A stretch of DNA of 64,000 nt from Gemmatimonas sp. (GTDB taxonomy: Bacteria; Gemmatimonadota; Gemmatimonadetes; Gemmatimonadales; Gemmatimonadaceae): the NCBI GenBank assembly GCA_011390935.1, contig JAABRL010000004.1:62001-126000 (forward strand), written 5' to 3'. A program made the position numbers and the translations under genes. Each line of letters begins with the position of its first letter. Positions within the stretch are counted from its first letter, which is position 1. The notes beneath the pieces are model-generated. The model made no database searches. It saw only the letters and a program-made list of their open reading frames with translations, and was not told where the DNA came from. This document shows, piece by piece, positions 22,175 through 30,572 of the stretch.

Positions 22175-22461
22175 AGCGGCACCGTGAAGGACCGAATCAC
22201 CGGGGAGGTGAGCGACGGATGCTGCAGCTGCCACGCCCACACGAAGAGCAACGCAAGCCCGACCGCGGGCAGCACCGCCCACGCAATCTCGAGCGGGCGC
22301 GACGGACGGCGTAGGCGACCCGCGGCGCGTCCGGCCTCAGCCGGTGACCCCACGGGTGCCGGTGCTTCCGGAGCGAAGACCGCGCGCAAGATGAAAAACT
22401 GCGCCACCGCACACGCGGCCACGGCGATCCAGAACAGGGCGTCGAGAACTGCTGTATTCAT
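22171..22461 (-). CDS. small membrane protein resembling the cytochrome c oxidase subunit II transmembrane hairpin
   Basis: Two TM helices with RRPSRPLEIAWAVLPAVGLALLFVWAW, like the COX2_TM 'EIxWxxxP' motif; 4-bp overlap with ctaB. Confidence 0.5.
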   Translation of the reverse strand: MNTAVLDALFWIAVAACAVAQFFILRAVFAPEAPAPVGSPAEAGRAAGRLRRPSRPLEIAWAVLPAVGLALLFVWAWQLQHPSLTSPVIRSFTVPL

Positions 22462-22563
22462 ATCATGAGGGCGCCGTGCGCCGCCTCGGGAGCAAGTATG
22501 TCGGGATTGAAGAAACTTCACCCACGTGCGGACGAGCGGCAAGCGCAGTACCTTCGGCTGCTT

Positions 22564-23958
22564 ATGCCCACTCCTTCCGCTCCGCCGCCAGGTGCGCCTG
22601 CGGTGTCCTCGACTTCCTCGTCCAGGACGCCCACCGAACTCCCCCGCCAGCTCGGTCTCTTCTCCGCGATCGCGGTGCTGGTGGGCTCCACCATTGGTTC
22701 CGGGATCTTCCGGTCCCCCGCCGGTATCGCGGACAAGTTGCCCGGACCCGCGCCCATGCTCATCGTGTGGTCGGTGGGCGGGCTATTTGCGCTGTGCGGT
22801 GCGCTCACGTTGGCCGAGTTGGCGGGGGCGCTGCCGCAGACGGGGGGCATGTACGCGTACATCCGCGAAGGGTGGGGGCGGCTGCCGGCGTTTCTGTTCG
22901 GGTGGACGGAGCTCCTGCTGATTCGTGCGGCGGCGCTTGGTGCGATCTCGATCACCTTCGCCGAGTACGCCGTGCGGGGGCTGGGGTTCGAGCCGGCGCT
23001 GGAGCCATATGCCACGTACGCCCGCTTCTTGGCGGCGGGCACGCTCGCGCTCATGGCGACCATCAACATCGTCGGGCTGCGCTACGGCTCCATGGTGCAG
23101 AACGTCACCACGATCGCAAAGTACGGTGGCTTGATGGTGATCATTCTGCTGGCCTTCGCGCTCGGCTTGCCGAAGACGGGGGGACACTTTACGCCGGCGG
23201 TGCCACCGGGAAGCTTCTCGATCGGCGCATTCGGGTTGGCGCTGGTGTCGGTGTTGTGGGCGTTCGACGGGTGGGCGGATCTGTCCAAGGTGGGCGGCGA
23301 AGTGAAAGATCCGCGGCGCAACCTCCCACGCGGCATCGTCTTTGGTACGTTGGCCGTGATTGCGATCTACCTGCTGGCGAACCTGGCCTACCTGTCGGTG
23401 CTGCCGATCGAGGAGATCCGCACCGCGCGCCTGGTGGCCGCCGATGTCGCGCAGCGGCTGGTGGGTCCGATGGGCGTCACGATCGTCTCGCTGACGGTGC
23501 TGGTGAGCACGTTCGGCTCGATCAATGGCTCGATGCTGACGGGTCCGCGCATCTTCTTCGCGCTGTCGGACGACAAGCTGTTCTTCCCGCAGGTCGCCGC
23601 GGTGCACCCGAAGTACAAGACGCCCTACGTCGCGATCCTGCTGGCGGCCACGCTCGGCATCGGCTTCGTGCTGCTGCGGTCGTTCGAGCAGCTGGCCGAT
23701 ATCTTCGTCACCGCGTCGCTCGTGTTCTATATCCTTGGCGTCTCGGCGATCTTCCCGCTGCGTCGACGCGTCGGCTGGGACCCGTCCGTGCGGGTGCCCT
23801 TCTATCCGGTGGTGCCGCTGCTGTTCATCGCGGCCACGCTGTTTCTGATCGTGAACGCGGTCATGGACCCGGGGGCGCGTTGGGGCACGCTGGCGGTGCT
23901 CGGCGTGATTGCGCTGGGCATTCCGGTGTTCTACGCGACGGTCGGACGAAAGCGCTGA
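22564..23958 (+). CDS. APC-family amino acid permease
   Basis: LGLFSAIAVLVGSTIGSGIFRSPAGIADKLPGPAPMLIVWSVGGLFALCGALTLAELAGALPQTGGMYAYIREGWG. Confidence 0.9.
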   Translation: MPTPSAPPPGAPAVSSTSSSRTPTELPRQLGLFSAIAVLVGSTIGSGIFRSPAGIADKLPGPAPMLIVWSVGGLFALCGALTLAELAGALPQTGGMYAYIREGWGRLPAFLFGWTELLLIRAAALGAISITFAEYAVRGLGFEPALEPYATYARFLAAGTLALMATINIVGLRYGSMVQNVTTIAKYGGLMVIILLAFALGLPKTGGHFTPAVPPGSFSIGAFGLALVSVLWAFDGWADLSKVGGEVKDPRRNLPRGIVFGTLAVIAIYLLANLAYLSVLPIEEIRTARLVAADVAQRLVGPMGVTIVSLTVLVSTFGSINGSMLTGPRIFFALSDDKLFFPQVAAVHPKYKTPYVAILLAATLGIGFVLLRSFEQLADIFVTASLVFYILGVSAIFPLRRRVGWDPSVRVPFYPVVPLLFIAATLFLIVNAVMDPGARWGTLAVLGVIALGIPVFYATVGRKR

Positions 23959-23996
23959 CGGCTAAATGGTCAGGGGATAGGTGTCAAGCCACACTT

Positions 23997-24015
23997 CGGT
24001 CACAGGACGTGACCG
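23997..24015. promoter_or_regulatory. candidate palindromic operator CGGTCACaggacGTGACCG upstream of a TonB-dependent receptor
   Basis: Perfect 7-bp inverted repeat with a 5-nt spacer in the intergenic region 23959-24143. Confidence 0.3.
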
Positions 24016-24143
24016 GGCGGTTACACAAGTTGGTTGCCCGTGTTCCCTGGGTCCCCTAGCTTCCCCCCGGTCCGCCGATCGGGGCAAGGGCGGCATTTCC
24101 TGTCAGGATGTTCTCAAATCAGCTTCACGGAGCGTTGATTTCC

Positions 24144-27100
24144 ATGCGAATGCATCGTTGGCTCGGGCTCGCGCTCGCTGCCGTTGGACTGGCGTTTGCG
24201 CCGGTCAATCGGGTAGCGGCCCAGGGTACCACCACGGGTGCCGTGACCGGCACGGTCACGAAGACGAATGGCGAGCCGGTGATCGGGGCTCGCGTCGAAG
24301 TGCTCAATGCGTCAACAGGTGCCCGGACTGCCGCGCTCGTGCGCGACAACGGGCGCTTTTTCATTCAGAACCTTGAAGTCGGTCGATACACCGTCACGGC
24401 GCGTTCGATCGGCTACAAGGCCGAAGAGCGCCTGGACGTCGTGGTGTCGCTGACGCAGGCGACGCGTGTCGACTTCGTGCTCGACGAGTCGGCGGTGGAC
24501 CTCGCCGCGGTGACGACGACCGCCTCGGCGCGTACAGTGGAATTCGGCCCGACGCGTCAGGGTGCGCAGACGATCGTCAGCGACACGCTCGTCCGTCGCC
24601 TGCCCACGCTGAACCGCGACGTGCAGGACCTGATTCGCCTTACGCCGCAGATCAGCGAAGCGTCGAACGGCCGACTGTCAGCCGCTGGACAGAACAACCG
24701 CTTTACCAACATTCAGGTTGACGGTGTGTCGTTGGCCAATCGCTTCGGCCTCGGCGGCTCGCCCACGGTGGGTGCGCAGGTGGGTGGCCGTGCGCTGCCC
24801 CTCGAAGCCATCAAGGAATTCCAGGTGCTGCTGTCGCCCTACGACGTTCGGCAGGGCAACTTCACGGGCGCGTTGGTGAATGCCGTGACGCAGAGCGGCA
24901 CGAACGAGCTCAAGGGCTCGGCGTTTCTCTACTACCGCGACACGGAGCTCGCGCGAGACACCGCGTTCCTTCGCAACAGTCCGTTCACGCAGCGCCAGCT
25001 CGGTTTCTCGCTGGGTGGTCCGATCATCAAGGACAAGCTGCGCTTCTTCGCGACGGTGGAAACCAGCCAGAACTCGGCGCCGGCTACCGGGCCGTACTTC
25101 GACCCGACGGCGCCCAACGGTCTCGTGAACTCACCGAACACCACGGCGCGTATCCTGCCGGCGCAGGTTGATTCGTTCACCAATCGCTTGGCAGGGCTCG
25201 GCATTGACGCCGGTTCACCTGGCCTGGTGTCCGCGGACAACCCGCTCCTCAACACCTTTCTCCGCCTCGATTACCAGATCAGCGACAAGCACCGGTTGGT
25301 GGTGCGCAACATCTATAACGACCAGGAGGCGTTCAGCTTCGGACGCTCGCTGGGCACGTTCAACTTCACGTCGAACGGATTCCGTCGCACCGAGCTGTCG
25401 AACCAGATCGTGACGCAGCTGTTCTCGAACTTCGAGAACGGCTTCTCCAACGAGTTCGTGTTCGGTGTCACCAACACGCGCTTCAAGCGCAACCCCGGCA
25501 CGATCGCTCCGCAGGTGCTGGTGCAGAACATCGGTGGCCAGAACTCGGGGTTGGGATTCCGTGCGGGCACCGAGAACAGCTCGCAGGGCAACGAGCTGCG
25601 TGAAGACCTGATCGAGTTGCAGAACAACTTCACGATGCCCTTTGGTCGTCATGTCGTCTCGGTTGGCACGCGCAACGAGATCTACACGGTCTTCAACTCG
25701 TTCCTCCAGAACTCGTTCGGCAACTATACGTTCAACAGTCTTGAGGACTTCGTCTCCGGTGCGCGTCCGGCCACGTTCTCCGGCTCCGGTTCGCTCGGCG
25801 GCGCGGTGGTCGCAGACTTCACCGCCGCGCAGCTCGGCGCGTACATCCAGGATCAGTGGTCGGCCACCGATCGCCTTACGATCACGGCCGGCCTTCGTAT
25901 TGATGTACCGGTGTTCTTCGACAAGCCGTCGTTCTCGCAGCCGGTGCTCGACGACTTCGGCCGCAACACCAATAGCGACTTCCCGTCCGGCAACCTGCAG
26001 TACTCGCCGCGTCTCGGATTCAACTGGGACATCACGGGCGATCGCACCAACCAGCTCCGTGGCGGTATCGGTCTGTTCCAGGGTGTGCCGGCGTTCGTGT
26101 GGATGTCCAACCAGTACCAGAACACGGGCGTGGGCCTGGGCCAGATCACCTGCGGTGGTGGTGCCTCCGCCGCCAACGGCGTGGCACCGAACTTCGATCC
26201 GAACCCGGTCGCTCCGCGCGGCTGCGGGCCGCGTACCAACGGACAGCCTGGTCGCAATCTCGACGACGGCTCGTTCCTTGGCACGGTGAACCTGGCCGAC
26301 CAGAACCTGCGCTACCCGCAGCTCATGCGTGCCACGATCGGCTACGATCGCCCGCTGCCGTACGGCTTCATCGGTACGTTCGAAGGTCTGTACTCGCGCA
26401 GTGTGAACAGCTTCTTCTACGAGAATATCAACATCCCGACGGCATCGCGCATCGATGCGCAGGGTCGCACGGTGTTCAGCACGATCGGTGCCACGGGCCA
26501 GCCGGCCATCTCACCGGTGGTGCCGCGCTACGGCACCAACGTGATCGAGATCTCCAATCAGAGCCGCGATTACGCCTACAGCCTCACCGGCCAGCTGCGT
26601 CGTCGCTTCGGCACCGCGTTCGAGGGCAACCTCGCCTACACGTACGGCCGCAGCTACTCGGTCACCGACCTCACTTCCTCGGTGGCGCTTTCGAACTGGC
26701 AGTTCGGTCGCGTGTACTCGGGCGCGCAGTCGGATCAGACGCTCGACCCGTCGATCTTCGACCAGCCGCATCGCCTGCTGTTCAACGGCACGTATACCGC
26801 GCCGTGGAAGCGCAATCAAACGAGCATCACCACGTTCTTCAGCCGTCAGTCCGGCACGCCGTTCGCCTATGTCTACACGGGCAATGCGGGCCGTGGTGAC
26901 CGGAACGGTGATGGATCCGGCTCGAACGACCCGATCTACATCCCCACGGGTGTCGGCGATCCGAAGCAGCGCTTCGTGAACGCCACGATCTCGGGTCAGG
27001 CCTTCACGGCTTCTCAGCAGGACGAGGCGTTCAACGCCTTCATTGACGGCGACGAGTGCCTGTCGAGTCAGCGCGGCCAGATCATGACGCGCAACAGCTG

Positions 27101-27410
27101 CCGCAACCCGTGGTTCGATCGCTTCGACGTCACGATCGAGCAGCAGCTGCCGCGCATTCGCGGTGAGGCCGTGACGCTGCGTGTCGACATCTTCAACTTC
27201 GCGAACCTGCTCAACAAGGACTGGGGCCAGATTCGTTCGGCCACGGGCAACGCCAATCTCGGCCTGCTGCAGGTGCAGTCGATGACGAGCGCCGAGCCGG
27301 CCACGCAGGTGCCGAACGTGACGTTCAACCCTGGCGTCGTTCGCTTCCCGTCGCTGCTGAACGCCGGTCAGTTCTACCAGATTCAGACGTCGCTGCGCAT
27401 CTCGTTCTAA
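24144..27410 (+). CDS. Oar-like TonB-dependent receptor with N-terminal carboxypeptidase-regulatory-like domain
   Basis: Signal peptide MRMHRWLGLALAAVGLAFAPVNRVAAQ; GAVTGTVTKTNGEPVIGARVEV; plug-like YDVRQGNFTGALVNAVTQSGTNELKGSAF; C-terminal beta strand QTSLRISF. Confidence 0.85.
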   Translation: MRMHRWLGLALAAVGLAFAPVNRVAAQGTTTGAVTGTVTKTNGEPVIGARVEVLNASTGARTAALVRDNGRFFIQNLEVGRYTVTARSIGYKAEERLDVVVSLTQATRVDFVLDESAVDLAAVTTTASARTVEFGPTRQGAQTIVSDTLVRRLPTLNRDVQDLIRLTPQISEASNGRLSAAGQNNRFTNIQVDGVSLANRFGLGGSPTVGAQVGGRALPLEAIKEFQVLLSPYDVRQGNFTGALVNAVTQSGTNELKGSAFLYYRDTELARDTAFLRNSPFTQRQLGFSLGGPIIKDKLRFFATVETSQNSAPATGPYFDPTAPNGLVNSPNTTARILPAQVDSFTNRLAGLGIDAGSPGLVSADNPLLNTFLRLDYQISDKHRLVVRNIYNDQEAFSFGRSLGTFNFTSNGFRRTELSNQIVTQLFSNFENGFSNEFVFGVTNTRFKRNPGTIAPQVLVQNIGGQNSGLGFRAGTENSSQGNELREDLIELQNNFTMPFGRHVVSVGTRNEIYTVFNSFLQNSFGNYTFNSLEDFVSGARPATFSGSGSLGGAVVADFTAAQLGAYIQDQWSATDRLTITAGLRIDVPVFFDKPSFSQPVLDDFGRNTNSDFPSGNLQYSPRLGFNWDITGDRTNQLRGGIGLFQGVPAFVWMSNQYQNTGVGLGQITCGGGASAANGVAPNFDPNPVAPRGCGPRTNGQPGRNLDDGSFLGTVNLADQNLRYPQLMRATIGYDRPLPYGFIGTFEGLYSRSVNSFFYENINIPTASRIDAQGRTVFSTIGATGQPAISPVVPRYGTNVIEISNQSRDYAYSLTGQLRRRFGTAFEGNLAYTYGRSYSVTDLTSSVALSNWQFGRVYSGAQSDQTLDPSIFDQPHRLLFNGTYTAPWKRNQTSITTFFSRQSGTPFAYVYTGNAGRGDRNGDGSGSNDPIYIPTGVGDPKQRFVNATISGQAFTASQQDEAFNAFIDGDECLSSQRGQIMTRNSCRNPWFDRFDVTIEQQLPRIRGEAVTLRVDIFNFANLLNKDWGQIRSATGNANLGLLQVQSMTSAEPATQVPNVTFNPGVVRFPSLLNAGQFYQIQTSLRISF

Positions 27411-27478
27411 GCGACCGCACACCCGGTGGGATTGGCGCGACCACGTCGATGAGACGCGCCGCGCCACGGAAGACGGAC

Positions 27479-27520
27479 AACACAACCGCCCCCCATCTTC
27501 GGATGGGGGGCGGTTGTGTT
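27479..27520 (+). terminator. Rho-independent-type terminator hairpin with UUCG-class tetraloop
   Basis: AACACAACCGCCCCCCATC-TTCG-GATGGGGGGCGGTTGTGTT, long perfect stem directly after the receptor gene. Confidence 0.85.
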
Positions 27521-27654
27521 TGCGAGCCACCGATCCTCCCGTTACCGTTCCGTGACGCGCATCCCAAACCGGTACGCGGTGCGCACGCGTTGATTGCGTC
27601 TGACCTTGGTGACCGACCCGTTTGATCGGCGCCCCCGTCTCTTCCCGCCATCGC

Positions 27655-29565
27655 ATGACCTTGCTCACCGCACAGTCCGCGGCGAAGGCTGTGGCCAGCC
27701 GACCGCACTTCGTGCGCGTCGCGTCGGCCGCGTTCGCCCTCGCTCTCCTCGCCGCCTGCGACGAGGCCGTCGCCCCTCCGGGCCAATCCGCCGACGTGGC
27801 CGTTCGCGTGTACCTCGACCGCGACGCCTCCGGTTCGTTCACTCCGGCCGACTCCGGCCTGGCCGGCGTCGCCCTCGGCCTTGTCACCAATGACGGGGCT
27901 GGGGACTTGCGCACGGCCACGAGTGACGCACAAGGTGTGGCCACCTTCGCTGACGTACCGCCCGGCGCTTACTCGATCACCCTGCCGTCCGCTGCGCCAG
28001 CTGGGACGGAACTGACCACCTCCAGTTCGCCACGCGTGGTGGTGAGTTCGATCGGCGCGGTCCAATCCGCCGAGATTCGCTACGCCTGGCGTCCCGCCGG
28101 CGTGGACGGGGTGATCTACCGTGATGAGGATGGGGACGGCGTCTTCTCCGACGGGGATACACCCGGTGCCGGCCTGTACGCGGTCCTGCTGCGCGGCGCC
28201 GCCGTGGTGGATTCGGTGACTGCCGATTCCGACGGGCGCTTTGCGTTCTCGTATCTCATGCCCGGCGCATACACGGTGCGCCTCGAGAACCCGGGGACGA
28301 TCGAGTTCCCGGACGGCGCGACGCGCACCGTCACGCTGGCGGCGGGAGAACGCACGACCGTCAACGGGATCTTTACCGGCGCCCTCGTCATCCCCATCGC
28401 CGAGGCGCGTGCCCGAGCGATCGGCGCGGCCGTGGCCGTGATCGGCAACCTCGTGGTGCGCCCCGGCCGCTTCACGTCGGGTTCCGGTGGCGTCAACTCG
28501 GAGATCTGGGTGCAGGACAACACCGGGGGCATTGCCGCCTTCTCCGTACGGACGGCAGACAGCGCCCAGTACCAGCTTGGCGATCGCCTGGAAATCGGTG
28601 GTGTGCGCGCCGCGTTCTCGCAGCAGGCGCAGATCACCGTCGCCCGCGTGCGCAATCTCGGTGCGGGGACGCCGGTGCAGGCGGTCTCGCAGAGCGTGGC
28701 GCAGGCTCGTGCCCTCACGCGAGAGGGGCAACTGGTGCGTCTGCCCAATGTCACCGTCGTGTCCGTTCCGGGCGGCACGGGCCCGGCGTTCACCGTGCGC
28801 GTGGCCGACGCTGCCGACGATACCCTCGACGTGCGCATCGCGGCTGCGGGCACCGGCCTGACGCGCGCCGATTTCGTCGTGGGACAACGGTACACCATGA
28901 GCGGGTTGCTGACGCGCTTCAATGCCTCGCCGCAGCTCAAGATTCGCGATGGTGGCGACCTCGTGCCCGGCACGCCGGTCACCCCGATCGCCACCCTGCG
29001 CCAGACGGGTACCAATGGCACGAGCTACACGATCACTGGTCGACTCACGGTGCCGCCCGGCACGTTCACGAGCGGCTCCGGCAACGTGAACTCCGAGCTG
29101 TGGGTGCAGGACAACAGCGGCGGCATCGCCGTGTTCTCCGTTCCCACGGCCGATAGCACCCAGTTGGCGCTCAGCGATCTGGTGGAGGTCTCCGGCGCGC
29201 GTGGCGGCTTCAACGGCCAGCTGCAGCTCGGTGCGCCGACGCTCGTGCGCATCGGGGCGGGGACGGCGGTCACCCCGGTGTCCGTCACGGCCGCCGAGGT
29301 GGCTGCGCGCGGCGACCTCGAAGGGCGGCTCGTGACGCTGTCCGGATTCACGGTCACGACCATTGGCGGTGGCACGGGTCCCGCGTTCACGGTCACCGGC
29401 TCGGTTGGTGGACAGACGGTGCAGGTGCGTGTGGGCGGCGCGCTGCGCGGGCTCTCGCGGGCCTCGTTCACCGTGGGCAGCAGCTACACCGTGACCGGCA
29501 TTCTCACCCAGTTCAACGGCACCTCGCAGATCAAGGTGCGCTTCGCGAGTGATGTGACCCCATGA
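27655..29565 (+). CDS. lipoprotein: SdrD-B-like repeats followed by two OB-fold-like (YhcR/DUF5689-type) domains
   Basis: Lipobox-like ALALLAAC; DVAVRVYLDRDASGSFTPADSGLAGV and IYRDEDGDGVFSDGDTPGAG; two copies of RP/PPG(R/T)FTSGSG(G/N)VNSE(I/L)WVQDN(T/S)GGIA(A/V)FSV. Confidence 0.65.
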   Translation: MTLLTAQSAAKAVASRPHFVRVASAAFALALLAACDEAVAPPGQSADVAVRVYLDRDASGSFTPADSGLAGVALGLVTNDGAGDLRTATSDAQGVATFADVPPGAYSITLPSAAPAGTELTTSSSPRVVVSSIGAVQSAEIRYAWRPAGVDGVIYRDEDGDGVFSDGDTPGAGLYAVLLRGAAVVDSVTADSDGRFAFSYLMPGAYTVRLENPGTIEFPDGATRTVTLAAGERTTVNGIFTGALVIPIAEARARAIGAAVAVIGNLVVRPGRFTSGSGGVNSEIWVQDNTGGIAAFSVRTADSAQYQLGDRLEIGGVRAAFSQQAQITVARVRNLGAGTPVQAVSQSVAQARALTREGQLVRLPNVTVVSVPGGTGPAFTVRVADAADDTLDVRIAAAGTGLTRADFVVGQRYTMSGLLTRFNASPQLKIRDGGDLVPGTPVTPIATLRQTGTNGTSYTITGRLTVPPGTFTSGSGNVNSELWVQDNSGGIAVFSVPTADSTQLALSDLVEVSGARGGFNGQLQLGAPTLVRIGAGTAVTPVSVTAAEVAARGDLEGRLVTLSGFTVTTIGGGTGPAFTVTGSVGGQTVQVRVGGALRGLSRASFTVGSSYTVTGILTQFNGTSQIKVRFASDVTP

Positions 29566-30572
29566 TGATGACCGCCTCTCGACGTTCCGCGCTTCGCGTC
29601 GGCCTCGCGCTGCTCGCCAGCGCTGTCGTCACGACCTCCTGCATCGACGATCCGCAGCCCGTCACCGCGCTCGAGGAGCGCGGTCGTGTGGCCGGCATCC
29701 TGTTCTTCGACCGCGACAACAACGACACGTACACACCAACCGCCGGTGATTCGCTGCTTCCTGGCGTCACGGTGCGCCTGCTCGATCGCGGCACCACCAC
29801 GGTGCTTGCGAGCGCCGAATCGGGCGCTGACGGACGCTACTCGATCGAGGCGCCCGTCGGCACGCACGATCTCGAGGTGGTGCGCAGTTCGGCGATCATC
29901 GGTGCGAACTTCGTGTGGTGCGGTGCCCGTCCCAGCGTGTATCGCAACGAAGAAACGTTCGTCCCCACGCCGCTCAAGTTCGGCTGTGTGATTCGCATCA
30001 ACATCGCCAAGCAGCAGGCGATCGGTGCGTCGGTGACGATCGCCGGCGTGGTGACCGCGCAGCCCGGTCGGTACCGGTCGGCGAACGACAACCTGTACCT
30101 GCAGGACGCGACCGGCGGCATTCAGGTGTTCGGTGTGCCCGCCAGCCTCGGTCTCCTCGAAGGCGACAGCATCGAGGTGACCGGATCGCTTGGGGCCTTC
30201 AGCACGCAGCTGCAGATCACGTCGCCGCGGATCGCGCCGAACATCCGGCGTGGTGCGACGCTGCCGGAGCCGGTGACGCTCACCACCGCGCAGCTCGCGG
30301 CCACGACCAATCAGCTCTCACCCACCGTCGGGCGCTTGGCGCGCGTCCGCGCCGTCACGGTCGGCGCGTTCGCCAGCGGCAACGCGGACATCAATGATGG
30401 GTCGGGGGTGGCGCGTGTGCGCCTCGACGGCAACGCCAACACGACCATCGGGACGGGTCGATTCACAGCCGGCACCTGCTACGACATCACCGGTATCGTG
30501 GGCTTCTTCAACAACGGGACGCAGCTGCAGCCGCGTGGCCCATTCGACGTGACGGAGGTTACGTGCTCCTGA
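29562..30572 (+). CDS. lipoprotein: SdrD-B-like plus one OB-fold-like domain, paralog of the upstream gene
   Basis: ALLASAVVTTSC lipobox; GILFFDRDNNDTYTPTAGDSLLPGVTVRLLD; PGRYRSANDNLYLQDATGGIQVFGVPA...GDSIEVTGSLGAFSTQLQI; overlaps neighbours at both ends. Confidence 0.65.
   Translation: MMMTASRRSALRVGLALLASAVVTTSCIDDPQPVTALEERGRVAGILFFDRDNNDTYTPTAGDSLLPGVTVRLLDRGTTTVLASAESGADGRYSIEAPVGTHDLEVVRSSAIIGANFVWCGARPSVYRNEETFVPTPLKFGCVIRINIAKQQAIGASVTIAGVVTAQPGRYRSANDNLYLQDATGGIQVFGVPASLGLLEGDSIEVTGSLGAFSTQLQITSPRIAPNIRRGATLPEPVTLTTAQLAATTNQLSPTVGRLARVRAVTVGAFASGNADINDGSGVARVRLDGNANTTIGTGRFTAGTCYDITGIVGFFNNGTQLQPRGPFDVTEVTCS

Noticed and set aside
22476-24059. 527-aa plus-strand ORF
   Set aside because: Alternative frame of the APC permease; Arg/Gly/His-rich with no TM pattern
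26511-28887. Minus-strand ORFs of 477 and 520 aa
   Set aside because: Antisense of TonB receptor and lipoprotein genes
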